Part shown: positions 54,659 through 63,766 of the stretch, piece after piece
Position numbering within the stretch: position 1 is the first letter of the stretch
How the letters are laid out: every line of letters starts with the position of its first letter
Source: Azospirillum brasilense
GTDB taxonomy: Bacteria; Pseudomonadota; Alphaproteobacteria; Azospirillales; Azospirillaceae
Assembly (NCBI RefSeq): GCF_008365405.1
Contig: NZ_QOKV01000007.1
Location: 62,001-126,000 of the forward strand
Direction: 5' to 3'
Length of the DNA stretch: 64,000 nucleotides
The notes under the pieces: generated by a model
The model's database searches: none
What the model was told of the DNA's origin: nothing
What the model saw: only the letters and a program-made list of their open reading frames with translations
Translations under genes and position numbers: made by a program

Positions 54659-54900
54659 CAGCCCAGTCGAGAGGGGCGGTCTTGACGGGCCGGTCTTGAC
54701 CGACAATCCGCCGAATCTCGCAGCAATTGCGATATTTTTGGTCGCCCGGACACCGCCGGGCGGCCCTCGGCCGTGTTTTTGCCGAATCTTTCTTTCCGGC
54801 GCGCGCGATCTCAATTGAAAAGCGCGGCGGAACGGATCATCTTCGGGGGGCCATGTTCCGCCGGTTGGGGCATGGCCTATCACGACAGATGAGACCACGT

Positions 54901-55497
54901 ATGTTCGACCGTCCGCAGCGCAACAGCTTCCGCGCTCCCGAGATCACCCAGCGCAACATCCGCGCCACCGTCAAGTGGTTCAACGCGACCAAGGGCTTCG
55001 GCTTCGTCACGCCCGAAGACGGCTCGCCGGATGCCTTCCTGCATTCCACGGTTCTGCAGTTCTGCGGACACGACAGCCTGCCCGAGGGTGCCACCATCAC
55101 CTGTGACCTGTCCCGCGGCCCGAAGGGCCCGCAGGTCGCCACGATCCATGACGTCGACACCTCGACCGCCAGCGAGTCCCCGCGCCCGGCGGCGCGCGCT
55201 CCGCGCGGCGACAGCTACGGCGGCGGCTACGGCGGCGGCAGCAGCTATGGCGGTGGCGGCAGCTACGGCGGCGGCGCCGGCGGCGCCGAGGAGACGGTCG
55301 ACGGCACCGTGAAGTGGTTCAACGTGTCCAAGGGCTTCGGCTTCATCGCCCCGTCCACCGGTGGCAAGGACATCTTCGTTCACATCCGCGCTCTGGAGCG
55401 TTCGGGCCTGGACGTGCTTGCCGATGGCGAGCAGGTGCGGGTGACCGTCCGCCAGGGCGTCAAGGGTCCGGAAGCGCAGCGCGTCGAAGTGGTCTGA
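54901..55497 (+). CDS. Protein with two cold-shock domains and a Gly-rich linker
   Basis: The ~198-residue RNA/DNA-binding protein has cold-shock domain 1 at ~20-90 (RATVKWFNATKGFGFVTPED with RNP1-like KGFGF, then DAFLHSTVLQ) and domain 2 at ~130-198 (DGTVKWFNVSKGFGFIAPST, KDIFVHIRALERSGL). Between them is a Gly/Tyr/Ser linker (YGGGYGGGSSYGGGGSYGG). The CSDs are the usual single-strand nucleic-acid chaperone type. In-frame ATGs at 54853 and 54889 make the N-terminus uncertain; 54853 has a strong G-run in front. The 242-bp upstream gap holds a 7-bp-stem hairpin at 54743-54762 and could form a structured leader, as in cold-shock mRNAs. Confidence 0.88.
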   Translation: MFDRPQRNSFRAPEITQRNIRATVKWFNATKGFGFVTPEDGSPDAFLHSTVLQFCGHDSLPEGATITCDLSRGPKGPQVATIHDVDTSTASESPRPAARAPRGDSYGGGYGGGSSYGGGGSYGGGAGGAEETVDGTVKWFNVSKGFGFIAPSTGGKDIFVHIRALERSGLDVLADGEQVRVTVRQGVKGPEAQRVEVV

Positions 55498-55624
55498 CGT
55501 CGAACAGCCGGGTGTGAGGGGGCGGGGCGGACCCATCCCCACACGCCCGGTCGCGGAAGCAGCACCATTCCCATCACCGTCACGATCCGCCCATTGGGTC
55601 CGAGACGGTGCGCGGGGCACAAAG

Positions 55625-55661
55625 AAAAAGCCCGCCGTTCCAATGGAACGGCGGGCTTTTT
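55625..55661. terminator. Bidirectional rho-independent terminator
   Basis: A perfect 17-bp inverted repeat (55625-55641 and 55645-55661) with a 3-nt loop AAT has A-run and T-run flanks. It separates the convergent cold-shock and CtpA protease genes. Confidence 0.95.
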
Positions 55662-55688
55662 TGTTTCACCTCTTGGGGGTGCGGCTTG

Positions 55689-57137
55689 TTACGGCCGCCC
55701 GATCAGCGTGCCCATCAGGCGGGTGCGGATGGCGGCGACGGCGCAGTCCAGCGGGCGGTCGGCGTCCGGCTTCGACGGGGCGGCGGCCACGTCCGGGCAC
55801 AGGTCCTCGATCCGCCAGGCGCGCGGCAGCGGGGGCGGGGTGGCGTGCGGGTCGCAGGTCGCCGGGTCGGGGTGGGTTTCCTCGCTGTTGTCGTTGGCCG
55901 GCTTGATCTCCAGGTTCGGCGACACGCCGAAGCAGTCGACCAGTCCGCCGGACGGGCGGAAGTAGCGCGCGGTGGTCAGGCGGATGCCGATGTCGCCGGA
56001 CAGCGACGAGATGGTCTGCACCGAGCCCTTGCCATAGCTGCGCGTGCCGAACAGCAGCGCCCGGCTGTGGTCCTGAAGGGCGCCCGCCACGATCTCCGAC
56101 GCCGAGGCCGACCCGCTGTTGATCAGCAGGACGATGGGCAGCCCGGCCAGCAGGTCCCCCGGCGTGCCGGTGTAGCGGCGGTTCTCGTCCGGGTCGCGAC
56201 CGCGCACCGACACGATGTCCACCGCCTCCAGGAAGCGGTCGGCGACGTTCACCGCCTGGTCGAGCAGGCCGCCGGGGTTGTTGCGCAGGTCCAGCACAGC
56301 GCCGGCCAGCCGGCCATGGGCCTGCCGGCGCATCTCCTCCACCGCATCGTCGAGCGCGTGGGAGGTCTGCTGGTTGAAGGCGGCGATGCGGATGTAGGCG
56401 ACGTCGCCCTCCAGCCGGTAGCGCACGGGCTGGATCTTCACGATGGCGCGGGTCAGCGACACGCGGAACGGCGCGTCGGGAGCGCTGTTTCCACCGCCAG
56501 CGCCGTTGCGCCGCATGGTCAGGGCGACGGAGGTGCCGACCGGGCCGCGCATGCGCGCCACCGCGTCGCGCAGATTCATGCCCTTGACCTGCGCCTCGTC
56601 GATCCGGGCGATCAGGTCGCCGGTGCGCAGCCCGGCGCGGGCGGCGGGGGAGCCGTCGATCGGGGACACGACGCGGATCAGGCCGCTGTCCTCGTCCATC
56701 GTCACCTCGATGCCCAGCCCGCCGAACTCGCCCTGGGTCTGCTCCCGCATGTAGCGGAAATGCTCCGAATCGAGGAAGGCCGAGTAGGGGTCGAGGGAGG
56801 TCAGCATCGCGTCCAGCGCCGCCTCGGTCAGCACCCGGTCGGTCGCCCCCGGCTCCTCCTTCTTCTTCTTCTGGAGGCCGGCAACGGCCTTTTCGACCAG
56901 AACCTGCGGCGTGCCCGGCTTCACATGCTCGGCCAGCACGCGGCGCAGGACGTCGGAGAAGAGGAGGTAGTTGCGGTCCGCCGGGGAGGGGAGGGTGGAG
57001 GTCCCCTTGGCCTTCGCGAACTCCTGCCGGTAATGGTCCAGCGCGATGCTGGTGTCGGCGCGGGAGGCGGGCACGACCGCACAGGCGGGTCCCATCGCCA
57101 CCATCAGCAGCAACAGCGCCGCCAGCAGTTTCGCCAT
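55689..57137 (-). CDS. S41 C-terminal processing peptidase (CtpA-like)
   Basis: The 482-residue exported protease has a signal peptide (MAKLLAALLLLMVAMGPACA), an N-terminal helical segment, a PDZ domain at ~130-215 (EFGGLGIEVTMDEDSGLIRV, GLRTGDLIARIDEAQVKG), and a peptidase core with LDLRNNPGGLLDQAVNVADR, the Ser in LLINSGSASASEIVAGAL and the Lys in RSYGKGSVQTI, together the catalytic Ser/Lys dyad. The C-terminal ~90 residues are Pro-rich with Cys (FGVSPNL, ATCDPHATPPPLP). Such enzymes trim C-termini of envelope proteins. Start 57137 gives a clean signal peptide. Confidence 0.95.
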   Translation of the reverse strand: MAKLLAALLLLMVAMGPACAVVPASRADTSIALDHYRQEFAKAKGTSTLPSPADRNYLLFSDVLRRVLAEHVKPGTPQVLVEKAVAGLQKKKKEEPGATDRVLTEAALDAMLTSLDPYSAFLDSEHFRYMREQTQGEFGGLGIEVTMDEDSGLIRVVSPIDGSPAARAGLRTGDLIARIDEAQVKGMNLRDAVARMRGPVGTSVALTMRRNGAGGGNSAPDAPFRVSLTRAIVKIQPVRYRLEGDVAYIRIAAFNQQTSHALDDAVEEMRRQAHGRLAGAVLDLRNNPGGLLDQAVNVADRFLEAVDIVSVRGRDPDENRRYTGTPGDLLAGLPIVLLINSGSASASEIVAGALQDHSRALLFGTRSYGKGSVQTISSLSGDIGIRLTTARYFRPSGGLVDCFGVSPNLEIKPANDNSEETHPDPATCDPHATPPPLPRAWRIEDLCPDVAAAPSKPDADRPLDCAVAAIRTRLMGTLIGRP

Positions 57138-57454
57138 CCTGCGCCCCTCTTGACTGACCGGCCCGGCCGGCGGAATCAAAGCCATCAACGCGACTGCAAG
57201 CCTTATTGTACCAGGGGTTTCGCCTGCCGGACGCCCGAGGCCGGTGCGTATGTGCTTTCGTACGGCGGAACATGGCCTTCCGGCCGGCTCCGCCGGTCGT
57301 CCATCCGCAACCTAGCACGTTGACCGGGCAATCTCAAATCCTGCCCCCTGATGCCGCGGGACCCGTCGCCTCGCGCAGGATAGGATATATGTCTCCACCC
57401 TTCACGCCGCCACTCTCCGGGCGGGGGAGAGCGCTGGCGCGGGGATTCTACGCC
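57138..57454. other. Intergenic interval between exoY-like and ctpA-like genes
   Basis: This 317-bp stretch has no supported gene. It must contain the ctpA promoter. A bulged hairpin at 57408-57439 (CGCCA-CTCTCC ... GGAGAG-TGGCG) sits near the stop of the sugar transferase gene but lacks a T-tract. Confidence 0.5.
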
Positions 57455-58177
57455 TTAATAGGCACCTTTTCCGCTGAGCATCACGCCGACCGTGCGCAGC
57501 AGGATGCGGATGTCGCCCCACAGGCTCCACCCCAGCAGATAGGCGGTGTCGAGCTGGACTCGCCGGCCATAATCCACGTCGTTGCGGCCGCTGACCTGCC
57601 ACAGCCCGGTCAGTCCGGGGCGGCACCGCATGTAGAAGGGGAAGCAGACGTGATAGCGCTCCACCTCCTCCTGCACGATGGGGCGCGGGCCGACCAGACT
57701 CATGTCGCCGGTCAGGACGTTGAAGAGCTGCGGCAGCTCGTCCAGGCTGGTGCGGCGCAGGAAGCGGCCGATCCAGGTGATGCGGGGATCGTTGCGCAGC
57801 TTGCGCGTGGCCTCCCACTCGGCGCGGGCCTCCGCGTCGGATTCGATCAGCCTCTCGAAGACCTCCGGCGCGTTGACGACCATGGAGCGGAACTTCCAGC
57901 AGGTGAAGTCCCGGCCCTCCGTTCCGATGCGCCGGTGGCCGAACACCGCGGGGCCGCCGTCCAGTGTGATGAGAAGCCCGACGATCAGCATCAGCGGTCC
58001 GAAGAACAGGATCAGCCCGACCGCCCCCACGAGGTCGAAGGCCCGTTTCACCCGGTTGCGGTGCAGCGGTGCCGTGGTCGGCAGACGCGCGACCAGCTCC
58101 GCGGCGGACGCCGTGCCGGCGAGCGTCGCCGGTTCCAGCGGTGCAGCACCCAACTGGATGGACTGCGGAATACCCAT
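57455..58177 (-). CDS. Exopolysaccharide priming sugar transferase, ExoY-like
   Basis: The 240-residue bacterial sugar transferase (polyisoprenyl-phosphate hexose-1-phosphate transferase) has one hydrophobic segment (LVGAVGLILFFGPLMLIVGL, ~50-70), the conserved FTCWKFRSM, RRTSLDELPQLFNVLTGDMS and LVGPRPIVQEEV motifs, and RPGLTGLWQVSGRN. It lacks the N-terminal multi-TM region of WbaP, so it is the short ExoY/PglC class. It would start polysaccharide repeat synthesis on undecaprenyl phosphate at the inner membrane. No other polysaccharide genes lie next to it. Confidence 0.93.
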   Translation of the reverse strand: MGIPQSIQLGAAPLEPATLAGTASAAELVARLPTTAPLHRNRVKRAFDLVGAVGLILFFGPLMLIVGLLITLDGGPAVFGHRRIGTEGRDFTCWKFRSMVVNAPEVFERLIESDAEARAEWEATRKLRNDPRITWIGRFLRRTSLDELPQLFNVLTGDMSLVGPRPIVQEEVERYHVCFPFYMRCRPGLTGLWQVSGRNDVDYGRRVQLDTAYLLGWSLWGDIRILLRTVGVMLSGKGAY

Positions 58178-58351
58178 CGATCCCCCGTACTCACAATTCG
58201 GCTGGCGGAAACACGACCGCCTTCCGGGGGAGGCAACGCGTGAGGCGCGTCCGGGGTCCCCCGGCTGGGCCGATCCGCCGCAGTTCCATTGCGGTACGCC
58301 GGGCGGTGCGAGCGAAGCCGAGGGGGTGCCCCTTTCGGCGCAAGCGGAGGC

Positions 58352-59398
58352 TCAGCAGATGCGGGGAAGCTGCTCGCCGGACAGCCAATCCACAATGCGC
58401 TTGCCGCCGAAGCGCGTTTGCATCTGCACGAAGCGGTGCGAATCCTCGACCACCGTGCCGATGATGGCCGCATCGCCCCCCAGCGGATGGGCGCGCATGG
58501 CCGCCAGAAGGCGCTCGGCGTCCTCGGCTGTGCAGATGGCGATCAGCTTGCCTTCGTTGGCGACGTAGAGCGGGTCGAGCCCGAGCAGTTCGCAGGCGGC
58601 CGCGACCTCCGCCTTCAGCGGGATGTCGGCCTCGCGCAGCAGCATGCCGACTCCCGACTGGTGGGCGATCTCGTTCAGCGTCGTCGCCAGACCGCCGCGA
58701 GTCGGGTCGCGCAGGACATGCACGTCCGGCACCGCCGCGACCATGCCGGCAACCAGCCCGTGCAGCGCCGCGCTGTCCGACCGGACGTCCGTCTCGAAGC
58801 TGAGATTCTCGCGGGTGGACATGATGGCGACGCCGTGGTCGCCCATGGTGCCGCTGACCAGAATCGCGTCGCCGGGCCGCGCCCGCTCGCCGGACGGGGC
58901 GACGCCGGGTGGCACCACGCCGATGCCGGTGGTGGTGATGAAGACGCCGTCGCCCTTGCCGCGCTCCACCACCTTGGTGTCGCCGGTCACGATGGATACG
59001 CCGGCCTCGCGCGCGGCGTGGGCGATGCTGTCCACCAGCCGCTTCAGGTCGGCCAGCGGGAAGCCTTCCTCCAGAATGAAGCCGGCGGTCAGATAGAGCG
59101 GCACCGCCCCGGCCATGGCGACGTCGTTCACCGTGCCGTGCACGGCCAGCGAGCCGATGTCACCGCCGGGAAAGAACAGGGGCGAGACGACGAAGCCGTC
59201 GGTCGTCACCACCATCCGCCCGGCGGGCGGATCGAAGGCCGCCTGGTCGTTGCCCTGGTCGAGCAGCGGGTTGGCGAAGGCGGCGGCGAACAGCTCCCGC
59301 ACCAGCTGGGCCATGGCCTTGCCGCCCGATCCGTGGCTCATGTCCACGGCGCCGCGGGCGAGGTCGAGCTTGCGGGTGAAGAGGCGGCGGTCGGTCAT
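58352..59398 (-). CDS. hypE: Hydrogenase maturation protein HypE
   Basis: The 348-residue PurM-like enzyme makes the thiocyanate on its own C-terminal Cys, which becomes the cyanide ligand of NiFe hydrogenase. It shows SHGSGGKAMAQLVRELF, VVTTDGFVVSPLFFPGGDIG, the ATP-grasp region AILVSGTMGDHGVAIM, and the obligatory C-terminus PRIC with the terminal Cys. ATG 59398 was chosen over 59410. It follows hypC by 28 bp; hypD, which normally lies between them, is absent. Confidence 0.97.
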   Translation of the reverse strand: MTDRRLFTRKLDLARGAVDMSHGSGGKAMAQLVRELFAAAFANPLLDQGNDQAAFDPPAGRMVVTTDGFVVSPLFFPGGDIGSLAVHGTVNDVAMAGAVPLYLTAGFILEEGFPLADLKRLVDSIAHAAREAGVSIVTGDTKVVERGKGDGVFITTTGIGVVPPGVAPSGERARPGDAILVSGTMGDHGVAIMSTRENLSFETDVRSDSAALHGLVAGMVAAVPDVHVLRDPTRGGLATTLNEIAHQSGVGMLLREADIPLKAEVAAACELLGLDPLYVANEGKLIAICTAEDAERLLAAMRAHPLGGDAAIIGTVVEDSHRFVQMQTRFGGKRIVDWLSGEQLPRIC

Positions 59399-59426
59399 GG
59401 CGGGGTCCACACAGTCAGGCGGCGGA

Positions 59427-59657
59427 TCAGGCGGCGGGAGTCAGAGTGCCGGTTTCGGCGAGCAGGGCGAGCGTGCGCTCCGCCTCCTCCGGGTCGAGCT
59501 TGGACAGGGCGTAGCCGACATGCACGATGACGTAGTCGCCCACCGCCACCCCTTCGACCAGCGCCAGGGAGCAGACGACCTTCACCCCGCCCAGACTGAC
59601 GGTGGCGCGGTCGTCCTCCAGAAGCTCGATCACGCGGGCGGGGACGGCGAGGCACAT
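59427..59657 (-). CDS. hypC: Hydrogenase maturation chaperone HypC
   Basis: The 76-residue protein begins MCLAVPARVIE with the essential Cys2. It also has VCSLALVEGVAVGDYVIVHV and the conserved GYALSKLDPEEAERTLAL. HypC carries the iron-cyanide-carbonyl group with HypD and delivers it to the hydrogenase large subunit. The start overlaps the end of hypF by 28 bp. Confidence 0.97.
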   Translation of the reverse strand: MCLAVPARVIELLEDDRATVSLGGVKVVCSLALVEGVAVGDYVIVHVGYALSKLDPEEAERTLALLAETGTLTPAA

Positions 59658-61894
59658 GGGGGCGGTCCTTCCTCAAGCAAACTCTGCATGGCGATCCAGG
59701 CCTGTCCCAGGCTGAGCCCGCCGTCGTTGGCCGGTGCCTGGCGCGGCAGCAGCGCGGTGACCCCGCGCGCCGCGAAGCCGGTGCTCAGCCCCTGCGCCAG
59801 CACGGCGTTCATCAGGCAGCCGCCGGACAGGGCGATGCGGTCGAGGCCGCGCGCCGCCAGTTCCGGCATGGCCCAAGCGACCAGCGCCGCGGCCAGGGTG
59901 CCATGGAACCGGTCGGCCCCCTCCTGCGCATTGATCTGCAACAAACTCTCCAGCAGGAAGGTGAGGTCCAGCACGCCGCCGTCGATCCGCCAGCCGCCCT
60001 CCAGCACCGTGGGGCTGCGGACCAGCGATTCCAGGGCCATCGGCGCCTCGCCCTCGAAGCCGGCGACGGAGCGCACGCCCAACAGGCCGCAGGCGGCGTC
60101 GAACCAGCGCCCGCAGGAGCTGGTGGGCGGCGCGTTGATGCCGCCCTCGATCATCCGCCGCACGCCGTCCGCCGGGCCGCAGGCGGCGAAGCGCCCGACG
60201 ATCTCCGCGCCGCGCCCCATGCGGGCCAGCGCCGCCGCCGCCATGCGCCAGGGCTGGCGCGCCGCGACATCGCCGCCCGGCTGGGCCAGCGGCGCCAGAT
60301 GGCCGAGGCGCGTGAAGCCGGTGCCGTCCAGCAGCAGCATTTCCCCGCCCCAGGACCCGCCGTCCGTCCCCAGCCCGAACCCGTCCAGCGCCAGCCCCAG
60401 CGCCGGACCGTTCACGCCGTGTTCGGCCAGCACCGCCGCGATGTGGGCGTGGTGGTGCTGCACCGGCAGCGTCGGCAGGCCGAGCGATTCGGCGAAGCGG
60501 GTGCTCTGGAAGTCGGGGTGCAGGTCGTGGGCGACGGCCACCGGCTCCACCGCCAGGATGCGGCGCAGATGGGCGGCGCTCTCCTCCAGGAATTCCAGGG
60601 TCGCGGCGTTGTCGAGGTCGCCGATGTGCTGGCTGAGGAAGGCTTCGTTGCCGCGGGTCAGGCAAACGGTGGCCTTCAGGTGCCCGCCGACCGCCAGCAC
60701 CGACGGTCCGGAGCGCGGCAGGCGGATGGGCACCGGCGCATGACCGCGCCCCCGCCGCAGGAACGCCGGCGCGCTTGCCAACACCCGCATCACGCTATCG
60801 TCGGCGCGGATCAGGATGTCTCGGTCGTGGTCGACGATCAGGTCTGCGATGCCATGCAGTCGTTGCCGGGCCTCGTCGTTGCCGATGGCGAGCGGCTCCC
60901 CGCCGGGGTTGGCGGAGGTCATGACCAGCGCGAGATCCTGCGGCCGCTCCAGCCACGCCGTGCCGTCCGGGCGTCCGGCGGCCTCGTGGAACAGCAGATA
61001 TTGAATGGGCGTGTAGGGCAGCATGACGCCCAACCAGGCAAGACCAGGGGCGATGGCGTCGGGAAGGGAGGCACCGTCCCGCCGCCGCACCAGCACCACC
61101 GGCCGCGCCATCCCCTCCAGCAACGTCCGCTCCGCCGTTCCCACCTCCACGAACCGCTCTGCGGACACGGCGTTGGCGACCATCAGGGCGAAGGGCTTGC
61201 CGTTGCGCTGCTTGCGCGCGCGCAACCGTTCCACCGCCGCCGCGTCGAACGCGTTGCAGGCGAGGTGGAAGCCGCCCAGCCCCTTGATCGCGACGATCCG
61301 TCCGCCGCGCAGCGCGGCCAGCACCTCCTCGATGGAATGGGACAGGCGCGGGCCGCAGGCTGGGCAGGCGGTCGGCTGGGCGTGGAAGCGGCGGTCGGCG
61401 GGGTCGGCGTATTCGGCGGCGCAGTCCGGGCAGAGGGGAAAGCCCGCCATGGCGGTCTGCGGCCGGTCGTAGGGCAGGGCGCGCGTGATGGTGAAGCGCG
61501 GCCCGCAATGGGTGCAGTTGAGGAACGGGTAGCGGTAGCGCCGGTCCGCCGGGTCGAACAGCTCGGCCAGACAGGCCGGGCAGACGGCGGCGTCGGGGGC
61601 GATCCCGGTGGTTACCGCGCCGTGCTGCGACGCAAGGATGGCGAAACCCGCCTCGTCGGGGCGGATGGGGCAATCTTCCGCTTCGACCGCGTCGATCCGC
61701 GCCAGCGGCGGGGCGTCCTTCGCGAACGCCGCCAGAAAGCGCTCCAGAGCCTCGCCCTGCACCTCCGCCAGCACCCCGGCCCCGTCGTTCAGCACCCAGC
61801 CGGTCAGGGCGAGGCGGTGCGCCAGCCCATGCAGGAAGGGCCGGAAGCCGACCCCCTGCACCTGCCCACGGACCCGGACGCGCAGCCGTTTCAC
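59630..61894 (-). CDS. hypF: Carbamoyltransferase HypF
   Basis: The 754-residue enzyme supplies carbamoyl for cyanide-ligand synthesis. Domains in order are acylphosphatase (RVRGQVQGVGFRPFLHGLAH), a zinc-finger pair (CPACLAELFDPADRRYRYPF, LNCTHCGPRFTI, CPDCAAEYADP, CPACGPRL), YrdC-like (GGRIVAIKGLGGFHLACNAF), and Kae1-like (VAHDLHPDFQSTRFAESLGL, VQHHHAHIAAVLAEHG, IALSGGCLMNAVLAQGL). The start is GTG 61894, which overlaps the stop of the LysE-type gene (GTGA). The longer open frame upstream is out of register. All domains are complete. Confidence 0.97.
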   Translation of the reverse strand: MKRLRVRVRGQVQGVGFRPFLHGLAHRLALTGWVLNDGAGVLAEVQGEALERFLAAFAKDAPPLARIDAVEAEDCPIRPDEAGFAILASQHGAVTTGIAPDAAVCPACLAELFDPADRRYRYPFLNCTHCGPRFTITRALPYDRPQTAMAGFPLCPDCAAEYADPADRRFHAQPTACPACGPRLSHSIEEVLAALRGGRIVAIKGLGGFHLACNAFDAAAVERLRARKQRNGKPFALMVANAVSAERFVEVGTAERTLLEGMARPVVLVRRRDGASLPDAIAPGLAWLGVMLPYTPIQYLLFHEAAGRPDGTAWLERPQDLALVMTSANPGGEPLAIGNDEARQRLHGIADLIVDHDRDILIRADDSVMRVLASAPAFLRRGRGHAPVPIRLPRSGPSVLAVGGHLKATVCLTRGNEAFLSQHIGDLDNAATLEFLEESAAHLRRILAVEPVAVAHDLHPDFQSTRFAESLGLPTLPVQHHHAHIAAVLAEHGVNGPALGLALDGFGLGTDGGSWGGEMLLLDGTGFTRLGHLAPLAQPGGDVAARQPWRMAAAALARMGRGAEIVGRFAACGPADGVRRMIEGGINAPPTSSCGRWFDAACGLLGVRSVAGFEGEAPMALESLVRSPTVLEGGWRIDGGVLDLTFLLESLLQINAQEGADRFHGTLAAALVAWAMPELAARGLDRIALSGGCLMNAVLAQGLSTGFAARGVTALLPRQAPANDGGLSLGQAWIAMQSLLEEGPPPCASPSPPA

Positions 61895-62502
61895 CGCGCT
61901 GCGACCGCCACGCCCGCGCCGATCATCAACGTGCCGGCGCCCTGGTTGAGTGCCTTCATGGCCCGCTCGCTGCGGAACAGGTGACGGGCGCGCGACGCCG
62001 CCATGGCGTAGGTCAGCAGGACGGCGCTTAACACGCCCACCACGATCGCGGCCATCAGCACGGCGTCGGTGGCCGAGACGCGGGTAAGGTCCACGAAGGC
62101 CGGGAGAAAGGCCATGTAGAACAGGATGGTCTTCGGGTTGGAGAGGGTCAGGGCCAGCCCGCTGGCGAAACCTCGCAACTGCGCACCCTCGGCCTCCGGC
62201 AGGTCTCCACCGAGGGTGACGGGCGCGCGCCACGTGCGGATGCCCAGCCAGATCAGATAGCTGGCGGCGGCGAAGCGCAGCAGGGTGAACAGCTCCTCGA
62301 AGGCGTGGGCGACGGCGGCCAGCCCGCCGAGGGCGAGCGCCAGCAGCACGAGGTCGCCCACCACCATCCCGGCGAGGAAGCCCAGATTGCGCCGCCATCC
62401 CAGGGCGAGGGAACGGGCGACCACGGCGAAGATGCCCGGACCGGGGGTGGCCATGAAATACAGGCAGGCCCCGGCCATCAGGAGGAAATCGGCGGGCCTC
62501 AT
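61891..62502 (-). CDS. LysE/RhtB-family exporter inside the hyp operon
   Basis: The 203-residue membrane protein has about six hydrophobic segments and RhtB/LysE wording: [20 protein letters not shown] near the start (with the PGP turn), [34 protein letters not shown] and [20 protein letters not shown]. The family exports amino acids or their derivatives. ATG 62502 overlaps the hypB stop and its own stop overlaps the hypF GTG, so it is translationally coupled on both sides. An exporter in this position is unusual and its substrate is unknown. Confidence 0.88.
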   Translation of the reverse strand: MRPADFLLMAGACLYFMATPGPGIFAVVARSLALGWRRNLGFLAGMVVGDLVLLALALGGLAAVAHAFEELFTLLRFAAASYLIWLGIRTWRAPVTLGGDLPEAEGAQLRGFASGLALTLSNPKTILFYMAFLPAFVDLTRVSATDAVLMAAIVVGVLSAVLLTYAMAASRARHLFRSERAMKALNQGAGTLMIGAGVAVAAR

Positions 62503-63422
62503 GCGCCGCGTCCCGCCACCGCCTTCGCAAGCCCCTCCGCGATCCAGCCGTACCAATCCTCAAGCCCTTTCCCGGTGGTCGCGGAAACCTCGATCACGCG
62601 CAGGTTCGGCTTCAACTGGCGGGCGTAGGCGATCATGCGCGCCACGTCGAAGGTCAAATGCGGCAGCAGATCGATCTTGTTGACCAGCAACAGGTCGGCG
62701 CCGGCGAACATCGCCGGGTATTTCAGCGGCTTGTCCTCCCCCTCCGTCACAGAGAGCACGACGACCTTGTGCGCCTCGCCGAGGTCGAAGCCGGCCGGGC
62801 AGACGAGGTTGCCGACATTCTCGATGAACAGGATACTGCCCACCTCCACCGGCAGGCGCCCCACAGCCTGGGTGACCATCTGGGCGTCGAGGTGACAGCC
62901 CTTGCCGGTGTTGACCTGGATGGCCGGCGTGCCGGTGGCGCGGATGCGGTCGGCGTCGAAGGAGGTCTGCTGGTCGCCTTCGATCACCGCCATCGGGAAG
63001 TTCCCCTTCAGGTCGGTCAGCGTGCGGGTCAGCAGGGTCGTCTTGCCCGAACCGGGGCTGGACATCAGGTTCAGCACGAACACGCCCTTCGCCGCGAACA
63101 GCTGGCGGTTCACCGCGGCGAAGCTGTCGTTCTTGGCGAGGATGTCCTGTTCGATGGCGACCAGTCGGGTCTGCGACATGCCCGGCACCTCCGTCCCCGC
63201 CGGGCCGCGGCCGAGGTCGATGGTCCCATGGTCGTGCCCATGATCATGGCCATGGTCGTCGCCGTGCGTGTGCCGGTAGACCTTGCCGTCCGGACCGACA
63301 TGCTCGTGGCTGTGGCCATGGTGATCATGATGATGGTCGTGACCATGGTGGTGGTGATGGCCGTGCGCGTGGCCGGCTTCGATTTTGGTTTCGCCTTCGG
63401 CGCAGCCGCAGACCGTGCACAT
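62499..63422 (-). CDS. hypB: Hydrogenase nickel-incorporation GTPase HypB
   Basis: The 307-residue protein begins [11 protein letters not shown], with the CxxCGC high-affinity nickel site. Next comes a His-rich tract (residues ~18-70, about two dozen His with Asp/Gly) for nickel storage, then the GTPase: [20 protein letters not shown] (P-loop), [20 protein letters not shown], the metal-site Cys-His in [13 protein letters not shown], and [13 protein letters not shown] (NKxD). It shares one base with the hypA stop. Nickel storage is implied by the His tract. Confidence 0.97.
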   Translation of the reverse strand: MCTVCGCAEGETKIEAGHAHGHHHHHGHDHHHDHHGHSHEHVGPDGKVYRHTHGDDHGHDHGHDHGTIDLGRGPAGTEVPGMSQTRLVAIEQDILAKNDSFAAVNRQLFAAKGVFVLNLMSSPGSGKTTLLTRTLTDLKGNFPMAVIEGDQQTSFDADRIRATGTPAIQVNTGKGCHLDAQMVTQAVGRLPVEVGSILFIENVGNLVCPAGFDLGEAHKVVVLSVTEGEDKPLKYPAMFAGADLLLVNKIDLLPHLTFDVARMIAYARQLKPNLRVIEVSATTGKGLEDWYGWIAEGLAKAVAGRGA

Positions 63423-63763
63423 CACTCCACCTCCAGTTCCTTGACGCGCATTTCCTCGCCACCGGTCACCATCAGCTGGTGGCCGCCGCATTCGGGGCAG
63501 GGGGCCGACCGCTCGGGCAGCGGGACCGGCTTCTCGCAGGACAGGCAGAAGGCCTGACCCGACGGGCGTTCGATGTCCAGGACGGCGCCTTCCGCGATGG
63601 TGCCGCGGCTGACCGCGTCGAAGCCGAAGGCGATGGCCTGCGGTTCGACGTGGGACAGGGTGCCGATGACCAGCCGCACCGTCTTCACCGTCGTGAAGCC
63701 TTGGGCCGCGGCCTGATCGCGGATCACGTCGATGATGCCTTGGCTGAGCGCCAGCTCGTGCAT
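63422..63763 (-). CDS. hypA: Hydrogenase nickel metallochaperone HypA
   Basis: The 113-residue protein begins [14 protein letters not shown]; His2 is the nickel ligand. It has the zinc site in two CxxC pairs ([10 protein letters not shown] and APCPECGGH) and the segment [20 protein letters not shown]. HypA hands nickel to the large subunit together with HypB. Its start is 3 bp from the stop of the upstream gene. Confidence 0.97.
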   Translation of the reverse strand: MHELALSQGIIDVIRDQAAAQGFTTVKTVRLVIGTLSHVEPQAIAFGFDAVSRGTIAEGAVLDIERPSGQAFCLSCEKPVPLPERSAPCPECGGHQLMVTGGEEMRVKELEVE

Positions 63764-63766
63764 GGG

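Noticed and set aside
63220-63380. Apparent tandem repeat of CATGGTCATG-like sequence
   Set aside because: It is the codon pattern of the HypB His/Gly/Asp tract, a known nickel-storage feature, not a CRISPR or satellite array.
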